A stretch of 64,000 bases of DNA from CAVORD01 sp963698535 (GTDB lineage Bacteria; Bacteroidota; Bacteroidia; Bacteroidales; VadinHA17). Below the pieces are notes generated by a model. The model was not told the origin of the DNA and made no database searches. It worked only from the letters and a program-made list of their open reading frames with translations. Shown one piece after another: positions 1 to 8,816 of the stretch. The stretch's first letter is position 1. Each line of letters starts with the position of its first letter. Position numbers and translations under genes: made by a program. The stretch is from assembly GCA_963698535.1 (NCBI GenBank), contig CAVORD010000001.1, positions 682,001 through 746,000 of the forward strand. Direction: 5' to 3'.

Positions 1-1
1 G

Positions 2-1940
2 ATGCCACGCTATGGACAGGAGGCAGGCAGAGGCTATTTCCTTAACGACGGAGGGTACTATTTTGCTGTTAACGATTATTTCGACTTAAGGCTTACCGGT
101 GGGTTCTACACAAATGGCAGCTGGATCGCCAATGCTTCTTCAAACTATAACGTTCGCTACAAGTTTTCCGGTAGTATGGCACTGGGCTATGCCACTAATA
201 TCTCCGGCCATACAGGCTTGTCAGATTACTCCAAGAGTACTAACTATAAGATCACCTGGAGTCATAATCAGGATGCCAAGGCCCGCCCCGGATCCAGGTT
301 CTCTGCCAGTGTAAATATGAGTTCCAGTGAATACGACCGGGAGAACAGTTATAGTGTAAGCGAACACGTAAGCACAACCAGGAACTCTTCAATAAGCTAT
401 ACCAAAAACTGGGATGGTAAGCCTTTCAACTTCAGTTCGAGACTCTCACATACGCAGAACGTGCAGAACAAGACGGTGGGGTTAAACCTGCCACAGATGA
501 ATTTTGGTGTTTCAAGAATATATCCATTTCGTCCAAAAAACAGCGCAGGTGCAACTAAATGGTATCAGGATATCCAGATCCAGTACACCGCCTCACTTGA
601 TAATCAGATCAATACATACGACAGCCTGCTCTTCACAAGAAATGTTTGGAATGGTATGAAATCGGGATTCAAGCATGATATTCCCTTAAGCGTCCAGTTC
701 CGACCATTCCGCGATTTCAATATTTCTCCCCAGCTGAGAGTACTCTGGTGTTCTCTATACCAATAAATATGAAAAGAGATGGGATCCAAACTACTTCGAT
801 CCAATAACTAACAAGATCTCTCCCCGGGTTGTTACAGACACTATTACAGGTGCTTTCTATGGTCACAGCCTGAGTCCCTCGATCTCTGCCGGATACACTC
901 CAAGGGTATACGGTACTTTTCAGTTTAAAAAAGAGGGGTCGCGCATCCAGGCCATCAGGCATGTAATGAGCCCTTCTGTCTCGTTCTCCTTTACACCTGT
1001 TATAGAGGAGTTTGCAACCAATATGTACCGCACTGTACAGATTGATACTCTTGGCAGGTTACGGCAATACTCCATTTTCGAGGGTAATATATATGGCACA
1101 CCATCTATCCCCACAAAAAGCGGGGTAGTATCCTTTGGGTTGAATAATCTTGTAGAGGGGAAAATATTTGAAAAGAATGACACAACAGGGAAAGCTAAAA
1201 AGGTTAAATTAATTGAAAACCTGGGTTTTAACACCAGCTACAATATATTTGCCGACTCACTACACTGGTCTCCTGTGAGTGCCAACTTTCGCACAGTTCT
1301 GCTTGAAAATATCTCGGTTTCAGCCTCCGGATCATTCTCCCTTTATGGTATAAATGAACAGGGCAATATTGTCAAAGAATTCGCCCTTACACAGAACAAT
1401 AAACTAGCCAGATTAACAAATTTCAATTTTTCAGTCGACTTCGACCTGGGTCAGCTTACTCGGATTTGGAAATAAAAAGAGTGCCGCTTCAACCGCCACT
1501 TCCCAAAACAATCCTGAACCTGAACCTGAACCTGAAGAGCGAATCGAGAAGAGCGTCTTGTATCAAAGCCTGCCGGATTACCACTCGACCCCTACGGGTA
1601 TGCCGAATTCGATATGCCGTGGTCGCTGCGGGTAGCCTATAATTTCAATTACAACAAATCGGCATTGGTACCGACAACCTCTCAAACATTATCATTGGGG
1701 GGCGATGTTACCTTTACCAAGAAAATGAAGCTAACATATACATCAGGTTATGATTTCTCGAGGAATGAGATAACAATGACCAGTGTGGGAATAACCCGCG
1801 ATCTGCATTGCTGGCAGATGAATGTAAGCTGGGTGCCGACAGGTTATCTGAAGATGTGGAGCTTCACGCTCAGGGTTAAGGCATCTGTTCTGCAGGATCT
1901 TAAATACGAGAGAAGAAAAGATTTCCATGATACCTTTTAA
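2..1940 (+). CDS. LptD-like outer-membrane protein, C-terminal part, frame interrupted three times
   Basis: This is the C-terminal half or more of a large beta-barrel protein; its 5' end lies outside the window, so the ATG at position 2 is probably internal. Alternating polar/aromatic strands and the ending (residues WQMNVSWVP, then LQDLKYERRKDF) match the Bacteroidota proteins annotated as putative LPS-assembly protein LptD. The barrel is read in frame 2 to about 740, frame 3 to about 1458, frame 1 to about 1585, then frame 3 again to the stop. Removing one base near 740 and one near 1458, and restoring a T near 1586 (giving HFDPYGYAEFDMPW), recovers one continuous protein. A Pro-Glu linker lies between the second and third breaks. 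Family assignment is fairly sure; whether the gene is really broken is doubtful, because several essential genes here show similar breaks. Confidence 0.75.
1513..1536 (+). repeat. Hexanucleotide repeat (CCTGAA)x4
   Basis: Four perfect tandem copies of CCTGAA encode a Pro-Glu linker inside the LptD-like gene. The six-base unit keeps the frame, so copy-number change would lengthen the linker without shifting the frame. Confidence 0.85.
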
Positions 1941-1992
1941 TGAAAGAGAGGTACATAAATAAACATCACAAAAATCTCTTTAAGCTTTAACT

Positions 1993-2371
1993 ATGAAAAA
2001 AATAATCTCGACCCCAAATGCTCCCGCAGCTGTAGGACCATACAGTCAGGCAGTAGAAGCGAACGGATTCCTCTACATTTCAGGTCAAATACCCATCGAT
2101 CCCGCCACAGGAAAACTGGAGCCGGAAGATATTACCGATACAGACCGAGAGAGTAATGAAAAACATAGGTGCTATACTTAAAGTAGCCGGATATGGCTAT
2201 GAGCATGTTATAAAATCGACATGCCTCCTAACCGATATGGCCCATTTTGCAGAGATGAATAAGGTATATGCCAAATATTACCCGACAGAACAACCAGCCA
2301 GGGCTGCCTTCGCGGTACGACAACTACCGCTCGGATCTCTTATCGAAATAGAAACAATAGCAACAAAATAA
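1993..2371 (+). CDS. ridA: RidA/YjgF family enamine/imine deaminase, frame interrupted
   Basis: RidA hydrolyses reactive enamine/imine intermediates such as 2-aminoacrylate released by PLP enzymes. The first part begins MKKIISTPNAPAAVGPYSQA and has the family motif YISGQIPIDPATG; the second part ends with PLGSLIEIETIATK. The two halves lie in frames offset by one base. Deleting one A near 2140 turns the sequence after DITD into QTERVMKNIGAIL, as expected for the family, giving about 125 residues, the normal RidA length. The gene follows the LptD-like gene by 52 bases in the same direction. The break is most likely a single-base insertion error. Confidence 0.88.
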
Positions 2372-2375
2372 AAAA

Positions 2376-2398
2376 AGGTGCTCCGTTAAGGGGCACCT
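2376..2398 (-). terminator. Hairpin terminator of the rplI operon
   Basis: AGGTGC (2376-2381) pairs with GCACCT (2393-2398). Read leftward it is followed by seven U residues, so it best terminates the rpsF-rpsR-rplI transcript. It sits between the convergent ridA and rplI genes and may also slow rightward transcription. Confidence 0.75.
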
Positions 2399-2420
2399 CT
2401 CATTTATTCTTGCTGGTAAA

Positions 2421-2867
2421 TTATTCAGCTATAATTTCAAGATCGATCTCTACCCTGACATCACGGTGAAGTCTTACGGTAGCCTTGTAGTTTCCAACTT
2501 CCTTGATCTGGTCTGTAGGAAGAGTAATACTCTTACGATCAATATCAAATCCCTTTTCAACAAGAGCCTCAGCAATCTGAATAGTATTAACCGAACCAAA
2601 AATCTTACCCGATGTGCTTGTTTTAGCACCGATAACAATTTTTACATCAGCCATTTTTTCAGCTATTGCCTGAGCTTCTTCGCGAATTGCTGTCTCCTTA
2701 TGAGCTCTCTGTTTCAGATTCTCGGCATGTACCTTTTTTGCAGATCCAGTAGCCTGAATAGCAAATCCCTGGGGGATAAGGTAGTTTCTTCCGTAACCAT
2801 CTTTCACTTTCACCAGGTCATCCTTGTGACCCAGATTCTGAACATCCTGTTTCAAAATTATTTCCAT
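2421..2867 (-). CDS. rplI: 50S ribosomal protein L9
   Basis: L9 is a large-subunit protein with an N-terminal rRNA-binding domain, a long helix and a C-terminal domain. The start MEIILKQDVQNLGHKDD and the conserved segment VKDGYGRNYLIPQGFA (about residues 22-37) are diagnostic. At 148 residues it has the usual length. It is the last gene of the leftward rpsF-rpsR-rplI operon, ten bases after rpsR, with a hairpin terminator downstream. Confidence 0.97.
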   Translation of the reverse strand: MEIILKQDVQNLGHKDDLVKVKDGYGRNYLIPQGFAIQATGSAKKVHAENLKQRAHKETAIREEAQAIAEKMADVKIVIGAKTSTSGKIFGSVNTIQIAEALVEKGFDIDRKSITLPTDQIKEVGNYKATVRLHRDVRVEIDLEIIAE

Positions 2868-2877
2868 AAATCCTCCG

Positions 2878-3147
2878 TTATTTTAAAAGGTCAGTAACAT
2901 AAGGCAGAATGGCAATATGCCTGGCCCTCTTAATTGACTTTGCCACTTTTCTCTGATATTTCAGAGATGTTCCTGTAAGTCGGCGGGGAAGAATTTTTCC
3001 CTGCTCATTCAGAAACTTTTTGAGGAATTCAGGATCTTTGTAATCGATATACTTGATCTTGTTTTTCTTGAAGCGGCAATACTTCTTTTTCTTTACCTCA
3101 ACTGTCGGAGGGGTAAGATATCTGATTTCTGATTGATTCTGTGCCAT
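2878..3147 (-). CDS. rpsR: 30S ribosomal protein S18
   Basis: S18 binds S6 on the platform of the small subunit. The 89-residue protein has the conserved segments YCRFKKNKIKYIDYKDPEFL, GKILPRRLTG and the basic end KSIKRARHIAILPYV. It is one base from the end of rpsF and ten bases before rplI, the standard bacterial S6-S18-L9 order (here without a primosomal or single-strand-binding gene between them, as is usual in Bacteroidota). Confidence 0.97.
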   Translation of the reverse strand: MAQNQSEIRYLTPPTVEVKKKKYCRFKKNKIKYIDYKDPEFLKKFLNEQGKILPRRLTGTSLKYQRKVAKSIKRARHIAILPYVTDLLK

Positions 3148-3148
3148 C

Positions 3149-3502
3149 TTATTCCTCCTTTACTTTTTCTGTTTCTCTCTGTCTTCTCTTCTTCTCAGCA
3201 TACTCAACAGCATACTTATCCATTTTGAAGGTTAAGAACCTGATGATCCTCTCATCTCTTCTGTATTGAAGTTCAAGTTTCTCAATCAGGTCGCCTGCGC
3301 CCTCGAATTCAAGCAGGTAGTAGAAGCCAGTAGACTTCTTCTGAATAGGGTAGGCCAGTTTCTTAAGGCCCCAGTTCTCCTCATGAATGATCTTACCGTC
3401 ATTATCGGTAATCACCTTCTTGAATTTTTGTACCGCTTCCTTCATCTGAGCCTCAGATAAAACGGGAGTTGCAATGAAAACGGTTTCGTACTGATTCAAC
3501 AT
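3149..3502 (-). CDS. rpsF: 30S ribosomal protein S6
   Basis: S6 forms a heterodimer with S18 on the small subunit. The 117-residue protein begins MLNQYETVFIATPVL and carries the motifs GLKKLAYPIQKKSTGFYYLL and RRDERIIRFL typical of the family. It is the first gene of a leftward ribosomal-protein operon with a candidate promoter about 40 bases upstream. Confidence 0.97.
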   Translation of the reverse strand: MLNQYETVFIATPVLSEAQMKEAVQKFKKVITDNDGKIIHEENWGLKKLAYPIQKKSTGFYYLLEFEGAGDLIEKLELQYRRDERIIRFLTFKMDKYAVEYAEKKRRQRETEKVKEE

Positions 3503-3538
3503 AGTTTAACTTTAAATTTAGATTATAAAATCGGGATG

Positions 3539-3546
3539 CAAAGGTA
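3539..3546 (-). promoter_or_regulatory. Candidate -7 box for rpsF operon
   Basis: Read leftward this is TACCTTTG, a match to the Bacteroidota -7 consensus TAnnTTTG, placed 36 bases before the rpsF start codon. No clear -33 TTG was seen at ideal spacing. Confidence 0.6.
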
Positions 3547-3560
3547 TCAAATATTTGATA
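3545..3560. promoter_or_regulatory. Perfect 16-bp palindrome at the rpsF promoter
   Basis: TATCAAATATTTGATA is a perfect dyad that overlaps the upstream edge of the rpsF -7 box. It lies between the divergent rpsF and dnaX units and could be an operator; its binding protein is unknown. Confidence 0.5.
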
Positions 3561-3620
3561 TTAAAAAAACATTTTATCATATTTTGAGCATGATTGAGTT
3601 CTCCTTAAAATGCTTCCCTG

Positions 3621-3653
3621 TTGTGGAAAGAGAGGTCATTTTATATATCTTTG
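3621..3653 (+). promoter_or_regulatory. Candidate promoter for dnaX operon
   Basis: TTG (3621-3623) and TATCTTTG (3646-3653) with 22 bases between fit the Bacteroidota -33/-7 pattern. The -7 box ends 28 bases before the dnaX ATG. Confidence 0.6.
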
Positions 3654-3681
3654 TCAGGAGCAATAGATCTTCTTTAGTAAA

Positions 3682-5424
3682 ATGGACAATTTCATTGTTT
3701 CAGCACGAAAATACAGACCCTCCTCTTTCGACATGGTGGTAGGCCAGGACTCTATCACCAATACATTGAAGAATGCAATAAAAAACAATCATCTTACCCA
3801 GGCATATCTTTTTTGCGGACCACGGGGTGTTGGAAAAACTACCTGTGCCCGTATTTTTGCCAAAACAATAAACTGTACAAACCTGAAAAATGGTACTGAA
3901 GCATGTGAAGAATGTGAATCGTGTCTCTCTTTTAATTCATTGAGATCATTTAATATACATGAACTTGATGCAGCTTCGAACAATAAGGTCGATGATATAA
4001 GAACTCTTACTGATCAGGTTCGGATACCACCTCAGATTGGAAAGTATACAATATATATTATCGATGAGGTTCACATGCTCTCTACCTCGGCATTTAATGC
4101 ATTCCTCAAGACTCTTGAAGAACCTCCGGCTCATGCTATTTTTATTCTTGCCACAACAGAGAAACATAAGATAATTCCCACTATTCTTTCACGTTGCCAG
4201 ATCTTCGATTTTAACAGGATCAGAATTGATGATATTGTCAAGCGCCTTGAATATGTTGCTTCCAAAGAGGGAATTAATGGCGAACCTGAAGCATTGCACA
4301 TAATTGCTCAAAAAGCAGATGGCGCCATGCGGGATGCTCTCTCCATCTTTGATCAGCTGGTCAGTTTTTCGGGAAATTCAATTACCTACCGCGATGTAAT
4401 AGAGAATCTCAATGTTCTCGACTACGAATATTACTTCAAAGTAGTTGATAATGCCCTGCAGGGTAACTATACAGGAACCCTGCTGTTATTCAACGAGGTA
4501 ATTGATAATGGCTTCGACGGACATAACTTTATTACCGGACTGAACAGCCATCTCCGCGATCTGCTGGTAAGCAAGGACGAAGCTACCGTAAAGTTACTGG
4601 AGACAGCTCCTTCGGTAAGGGAGCGATACCGGCAGCAGGCTATCAACTGTTCTATACCATTCCTTTTTAATGCCCTTGAGGCTGGCTCTGCTTGCGACCT
4701 GGCATATAAGAATGCGAAAAATGGCAGACTCCATGTTGAACTAGCCCTGCTCAGAATATGCCTGACAGGAACCACTGATAATCAGGAAAAAAAAAAGCCT
4801 GACCTGAAATCTTCAGGTAGTAGTCCTGAAGAGGAGGTAGTCGTCCCTCCTGAAAATAGTCTGCCGGAAACAACCTCCGAATCTGATCTCCACAATACAA
4901 CTGAAGATCAGAATGTTAAACCACCAACAACAAACACTAAAAGGCCGGCAATCGCACCATCCGCAAAGTCGGTATCTCTTAAGGATATGCTTAACGGTGA
5001 TGACCATTCTGGTGAAAAGGTGCCGGAACTGGTTGAGGATATTCTTCCTGATACAGAACCGTCGGAGTTTACTGAAGCTAACCTGATGGGAGCCATAAAT
5101 CGTTTTTCTGATCTTATCGAGGAGAAGAGTCCCCGCATGTCGGCCACCCTAAGAACTATTGTACCTGTAGTGAATGGAACAGGAATTCATATTCCACTCG
5201 ACAATGATACGCAGCGCGAAATATTTGAAAATAGTTTTCGGCTAAAACTTGAATCATACCTCAAGAAAGCATTCAGCGGGGAAGATATCACTATTTCCAC
5301 CTCGGTAGAAAAAGAGGTAAGAAAAGACATCCTGTACACTGATTCCCAGAAATTTGACTATCTTTCTGAGAAGAATCCTGCACTTAAACAGTTGCGAAAA
5401 TCCTTCAACCTTGACTTTGATTAA
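3682..5424 (+). CDS. dnaX: DNA polymerase III subunit gamma/tau
   Basis: DnaX is the ATPase of the clamp loader, which opens the beta clamp and loads it on DNA. The AAA+ core has Walker A GPRGVGKT (residues 46-53), a zinc-binding cluster ending CEECESC, Walker B IYIIDEVHML and the SRC sensor motif (ILSRCQIF). A low-complexity Pro/Glu/Thr linker (about residues 370-440) precedes a C-terminal domain that probably contacts the polymerase. The length of 580 residues is normal for the phylum. It appears to head an operon with the sensor kinase 14 bases downstream. Confidence 0.96.
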   Translation: MDNFIVSARKYRPSSFDMVVGQDSITNTLKNAIKNNHLTQAYLFCGPRGVGKTTCARIFAKTINCTNLKNGTEACEECESCLSFNSLRSFNIHELDAASNNKVDDIRTLTDQVRIPPQIGKYTIYIIDEVHMLSTSAFNAFLKTLEEPPAHAIFILATTEKHKIIPTILSRCQIFDFNRIRIDDIVKRLEYVASKEGINGEPEALHIIAQKADGAMRDALSIFDQLVSFSGNSITYRDVIENLNVLDYEYYFKVVDNALQGNYTGTLLLFNEVIDNGFDGHNFITGLNSHLRDLLVSKDEATVKLLETAPSVRERYRQQAINCSIPFLFNALEAGSACDLAYKNAKNGRLHVELALLRICLTGTTDNQEKKKPDLKSSGSSPEEEVVVPPENSLPETTSESDLHNTTEDQNVKPPTTNTKRPAIAPSAKSVSLKDMLNGDDHSGEKVPELVEDILPDTEPSEFTEANLMGAINRFSDLIEEKSPRMSATLRTIVPVVNGTGIHIPLDNDTQREIFENSFRLKLESYLKKAFSGEDITISTSVEKEVRKDILYTDSQKFDYLSEKNPALKQLRKSFNLDFD

Positions 5425-5438
5425 TTGTAACGTAGAAT

Positions 5439-7697
5439 ATGGCAGATAAACCGGGTCTGATCGTCTTAGTTAACCATAATCTTAAAGGACCAATAGATGA
5501 TATTCTTAACCCGTTTAAGGAGGAGTATAATATAATCTTTATCGGGAGAAGTGGTGAAATAGGTAACGTTGATCAACTATCCGGATCACTAATCATTGCT
5601 GAGGAAGGGCTTTTGAATCCATCTCTTTTTATAGCTTTGACAGAGAATAGAATGTCTCTTCTTTGTGTGATCATTCCCCGTTTTGAAACCTCGGCGGCGA
5701 CCTATCTGATCGAAAAGGGAGCATTTGATGTTGTAACACTGGAAACATTAGATCATCTACCTCTGGTAATGGCCAAAGCCAACAGGGAGATGAACAGAGA
5801 AAGTCTCATGAAAGGACTCTCACTGGAGACAGAATTATTTTCCAGAATGGTTGATAATTCACGGTCGATGTTTACTGTTATCGACAATGATTACCGCTAC
5901 ATCAAGGTAAACGATCTGTTTTGCAAGGCTCACCAGGTGGAAGGGGAAAGTATTGTTGGAAAGAAATTGCATGAGGTATGGGGTGCTGAAAGATTCAACA
6001 AATATATCCGTCCAAACGTTGAAACATGCTTTGCAGGAAACACTATAGTCTACCATTCACTGTTTGATATACCCAGCGGTGGCAACCGGCATTTTGAGGT
6101 TGTTATGCGGCCTGTTAAACAAGAAGGTGAACAGATAACACATATTCTTTGTGAGACCTTCGATATTACTGAAATTACCCTGGCCTCGCAGGCAGCATCG
6201 AATCTTAAGAGTGACTTTTTGAATTTCGAAACTCACCTGCCTATTGGCTATTTGAGAACATCCCTCTCCGGGAATATCATTCATGGAAATAAATCGCTGG
6301 GAGAAATATTGGGATTTGATAATCCGGAAGATATGACCGGACTTCCCCTTAAATCGTTCTACACCGACCCTGAACTTTTTGATTTACATGCTGAAAGGCT
6401 TTTGGACGAAGGTGTTATCTCATACGGTAAATTCAACCTGAGAAGAAAGGATGGTAAAGAGATAGTATGCAGGATCAGTGGATTTCTGGCCAAAGGAGAG
6501 CATATTGAAGGAACTGTAAGCTTTGACTTTTCGGTTGAGGATATTACCCGTGAGATAGAACTGGAAAGCAGGTTAAATCAAGCCGAAAAAATGGAGACTA
6601 TCGGTTCTCTGGCAGGTGGTATTGCTCACGACTTCAATAATATCCTGGGAACCATCTTTGGATACAGTGAGCTGATGCTTGAAGAACTTCCGGAAGGCGA
6701 TAATTCGCGAAGTCACATTGAAAAGATCCTTACCGCCATATCCAGGGCCCGGTCACTCATCAACCAGATGCTTGCCTTCAGCAGGCAGTCAGGACAGGAG
6801 AGAGTACCGGTAAATGCAGCAAGTGTGCTGGAGGAAACAATAGAATTCGTTAAGGTTGCCAAGGATTGTGATACCACGATCACCTTTAACTCTCCCGCTG
6901 AATCTGTAATAGTACACGCCGATCCCACTCAGCTGTTCAGAGTTTTTATTAACATTCTTGTTAACGCTCTTCAGGCCGGAAATAATAACGATAGAAACAG
7001 GGTAGAGGTATCACTGGAAAAAATTGATGAAAAAGAACTGCCTGCCTCTTCTATGACAAAAAGGATTACACCCGGCTATGCTCGGATTACGATAACTGAC
7101 AGTGGATGCGGTATTGAAGACCATGTGATCGGACATATTTTTGAACCCTTTTACACCACCAAATCCACCGGAAAAGGAACCGGGCTCGGACTGTCTGTTG
7201 TTCACGGAATAATACTGGAATTAGGTGGAGATATCGGTGTTAAAAGCCGGCCGGGTGAGGGAACCACCTTCCATATCTACTTGCCGGAATTCAGCGGAAT
7301 CGATGTTGCAGATTCTAAGCCTGAGAAGTCCTACAATATTCTGTTACTAACCGGACAGAGCCCTGAAGGATCGATACTTAAAATGGCTCTTGAGAATCTT
7401 GGACACAAACCGCTCATTATAAATAATGCATTGAAAGTAAGGGAAGCAGCCGACAGTAATAGGGCTGAAGTTCTTATATACATGGATGACAACAATTGGG
7501 ATGAGAGGAGTGATGTTATAACAGAATTAAAGAGTGGATGGTTCCTTTCTCTGCCGCTTATTGTAATTGCTGAGGGAGAATACCTGATAGCTGAAGAAAA
7601 TTTGCTAAATTTGAATGAGCGATGCCAGCACCTCTTAAAGCCGGTATCACTGCGTGAAGTCAATATTGCATTAAAGAATTGTTTTTCAACTGTATAG
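5439..7697 (+). CDS. PAS-domain sensor histidine kinase with degenerate receiver-like ends
   Basis: Probable cytoplasmic signalling kinase of 752 residues; no membrane segment is evident. Order: receiver-like N-terminal region (about 1-120) lacking the acidic phosphorylation pocket, two PAS domains (about 130-255 and 265-385), dimerisation H-box GGIAHDFNNILG with the phospho-accepting His near residue 396, then the ATPase boxes NILVNALQAG, DSGCGIED, FEPFYTTKSTGKGTGLGLS. The last 120 residues look like a receiver but lack the paired acids after beta-1; a Lys remains in LKPVS. A response regulator follows after one base, its obvious partner. The signal sensed cannot be read from the sequence. 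Confidence 0.88.
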   Translation: MADKPGLIVLVNHNLKGPIDDILNPFKEEYNIIFIGRSGEIGNVDQLSGSLIIAEEGLLNPSLFIALTENRMSLLCVIIPRFETSAATYLIEKGAFDVVTLETLDHLPLVMAKANREMNRESLMKGLSLETELFSRMVDNSRSMFTVIDNDYRYIKVNDLFCKAHQVEGESIVGKKLHEVWGAERFNKYIRPNVETCFAGNTIVYHSLFDIPSGGNRHFEVVMRPVKQEGEQITHILCETFDITEITLASQAASNLKSDFLNFETHLPIGYLRTSLSGNIIHGNKSLGEILGFDNPEDMTGLPLKSFYTDPELFDLHAERLLDEGVISYGKFNLRRKDGKEIVCRISGFLAKGEHIEGTVSFDFSVEDITREIELESRLNQAEKMETIGSLAGGIAHDFNNILGTIFGYSELMLEELPEGDNSRSHIEKILTAISRARSLINQMLAFSRQSGQERVPVNAASVLEETIEFVKVAKDCDTTITFNSPAESVIVHADPTQLFRVFINILVNALQAGNNNDRNRVEVSLEKIDEKELPASSMTKRITPGYARITITDSGCGIEDHVIGHIFEPFYTTKSTGKGTGLGLSVVHGIILELGGDIGVKSRPGEGTTFHIYLPEFSGIDVADSKPEKSYNILLLTGQSPEGSILKMALENLGHKPLIINNALKVREAADSNRAEVLIYMDDNNWDERSDVITELKSGWFLSLPLIVIAEGEYLIAEENLLNLNERCQHLLKPVSLREVNIALKNCFSTV

Positions 7698-7698
7698 T

Positions 7699-8079
7699 AT
7701 GCCAGGAATCATGATTGTTGAGGATAATGCCGAACTGCGGGGCCTGATAAGAATTGCTCTGGCCAAGAGGAATTTTACAGTGTTCGAAGCTGAAAACGGC
7801 AAGGAAGCTATTCTCAAATTCAAACCCACATTAACCGATCTTGTAATTACCGATCTTCTCATGCCCGAAGAAGATGGGATGGCTGTAATAATGAAAATCA
7901 GGGAGATAAGGCCTGATATTAAATTAATTGCTATCTCCGGCGGAGGGAAGGTGGGGCCCGGAAGTTATCTCTCAATCGCCAAAGCGCTTGGGGCCGATGC
8001 TGTTTTTCATAAACCTTTTTCAACAAACTTGCTTTGTGATAAGGTTGATGAATTGCTGGTTCTGAAAAATCAACAGTAA
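7699..8079 (+). CDS. Single-domain response regulator
   Basis: A 126-residue CheY-like receiver with no output domain. It keeps the acidic pair in IVEDN (residues 6-10), the phospho-accepting Asp in LVITDLLMP (near residue 54) and the conserved Lys in FHKPF. Only one base separates it from the upstream kinase, so the two are almost surely cotranscribed and form one phosphorelay. Without a DNA-binding domain its target must be another protein. Confidence 0.93.
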   Translation: MPGIMIVEDNAELRGLIRIALAKRNFTVFEAENGKEAILKFKPTLTDLVITDLLMPEEDGMAVIMKIREIRPDIKLIAISGGGKVGPGSYLSIAKALGADAVFHKPFSTNLLCDKVDELLVLKNQQ

Positions 8080-8156
8080 CCTGAATTATTAAAAGAGCTA
8101 AACATTAGGGAAAACTTATTGTTTAATATTCATAAAACTTAATCAAACTAATAAAC

Positions 8157-8669
8157 ATGAAAAAGATTATTGAAGATATCTGTAACAGACAAATTGAAAG
8201 AGAAGCCTATTCGTCAATGCTTTACCTTGCCATGGCTTCCTGGGCAGAGAACGAAGGCCTCAAAGGCGTATCAGGGTGGTTGTATGCTCAATCGGATGAA
8301 GAGAGACTACACATGCTGAAATTTGTAAAATTCGTTAACGAGCGCGGAGGAAAAGCTTTAATACCGGCACTTAAGCAACCACCGGTAAAGTTCAAGTCGG
8401 TATTTGAAGTATTTGACGAGACACTCAAACACGAACAGTTTATTACCAACAGCATAAACGAAATAGTTCATATTGCACTGGAAGAGAAAGATTTTACAAC
8501 TCATAACTGGGTGCAATGGTTTGTAACAGAGCAAACTGAAGAGGAGGCTTCTGTAATGGAGATCATCGATCGACTGAAACTTGCCACAGATAAGAATCTT
8601 TATCTCTTCGACAGAGATATTCTTTCAATGAGATCAGCTGGCGGGGCAGTGGCCGGAGCTGCAGAATAA
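8157..8669 (+). CDS. ftnA: Non-haem ferritin
   Basis: Ferritin stores iron by oxidising Fe(II) at a diiron centre inside a 24-subunit shell. The 170-residue protein has ferroxidase-type ligands on the four-helix bundle: the segment REAYSSMLYLAMASW, the E-x2-H pair in SDEERLHMLKF, and E-x2-Q-x2-E-x3 in FVTEQTEEEASVM. It has no haem-binding Met as in bacterioferritin. It is 77 bases after the response regulator and followed by a strong terminator. A role in iron storage and oxygen/peroxide tolerance is expected from the family. Confidence 0.95.
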   Translation: MKKIIEDICNRQIEREAYSSMLYLAMASWAENEGLKGVSGWLYAQSDEERLHMLKFVKFVNERGGKALIPALKQPPVKFKSVFEVFDETLKHEQFITNSINEIVHIALEEKDFTTHNWVQWFVTEQTEEEASVMEIIDRLKLATDKNLYLFDRDILSMRSAGGAVAGAAE

Positions 8670-8712
8670 GATAACGGACACGCCACATCTTATCTATCTG
8701 GATAATAAATTG

Positions 8713-8750
8713 GCCGGATACTTATAACATATAGTATCCGGCTTCTCTTT
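8713..8750 (+). terminator. Terminator after ferritin
   Basis: GCCGGATACT (8713-8722) and AGTATCCGGC (8733-8742) form a perfect ten-base-pair stem with a ten-base loop, followed by the pyrimidine run TTCTCTTTTCTC. Confidence 0.85.
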
Positions 8751-8777
8751 TCTCTATGCGGATAAGGAAATTTCAAC

Positions 8778-8785
8778 TAAATTTG
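8778..8785 (+). promoter_or_regulatory. Candidate -7 box for secA
   Basis: TAAATTTG matches TAnnTTTG and lies 31 bases before the secA start codon; no convincing -33 TTG was found. Confidence 0.5.
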
Positions 8786-8816
8786 CGCAACCCTATATAT
8801 TTTTAATACAAGAGAG

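Noticed and set aside
2466..2897. 143-residue open frame opposite rplI
   Set aside because: Shadow of the conserved L9 gene; low-complexity Ser/Asn/Leu composition and no family features.
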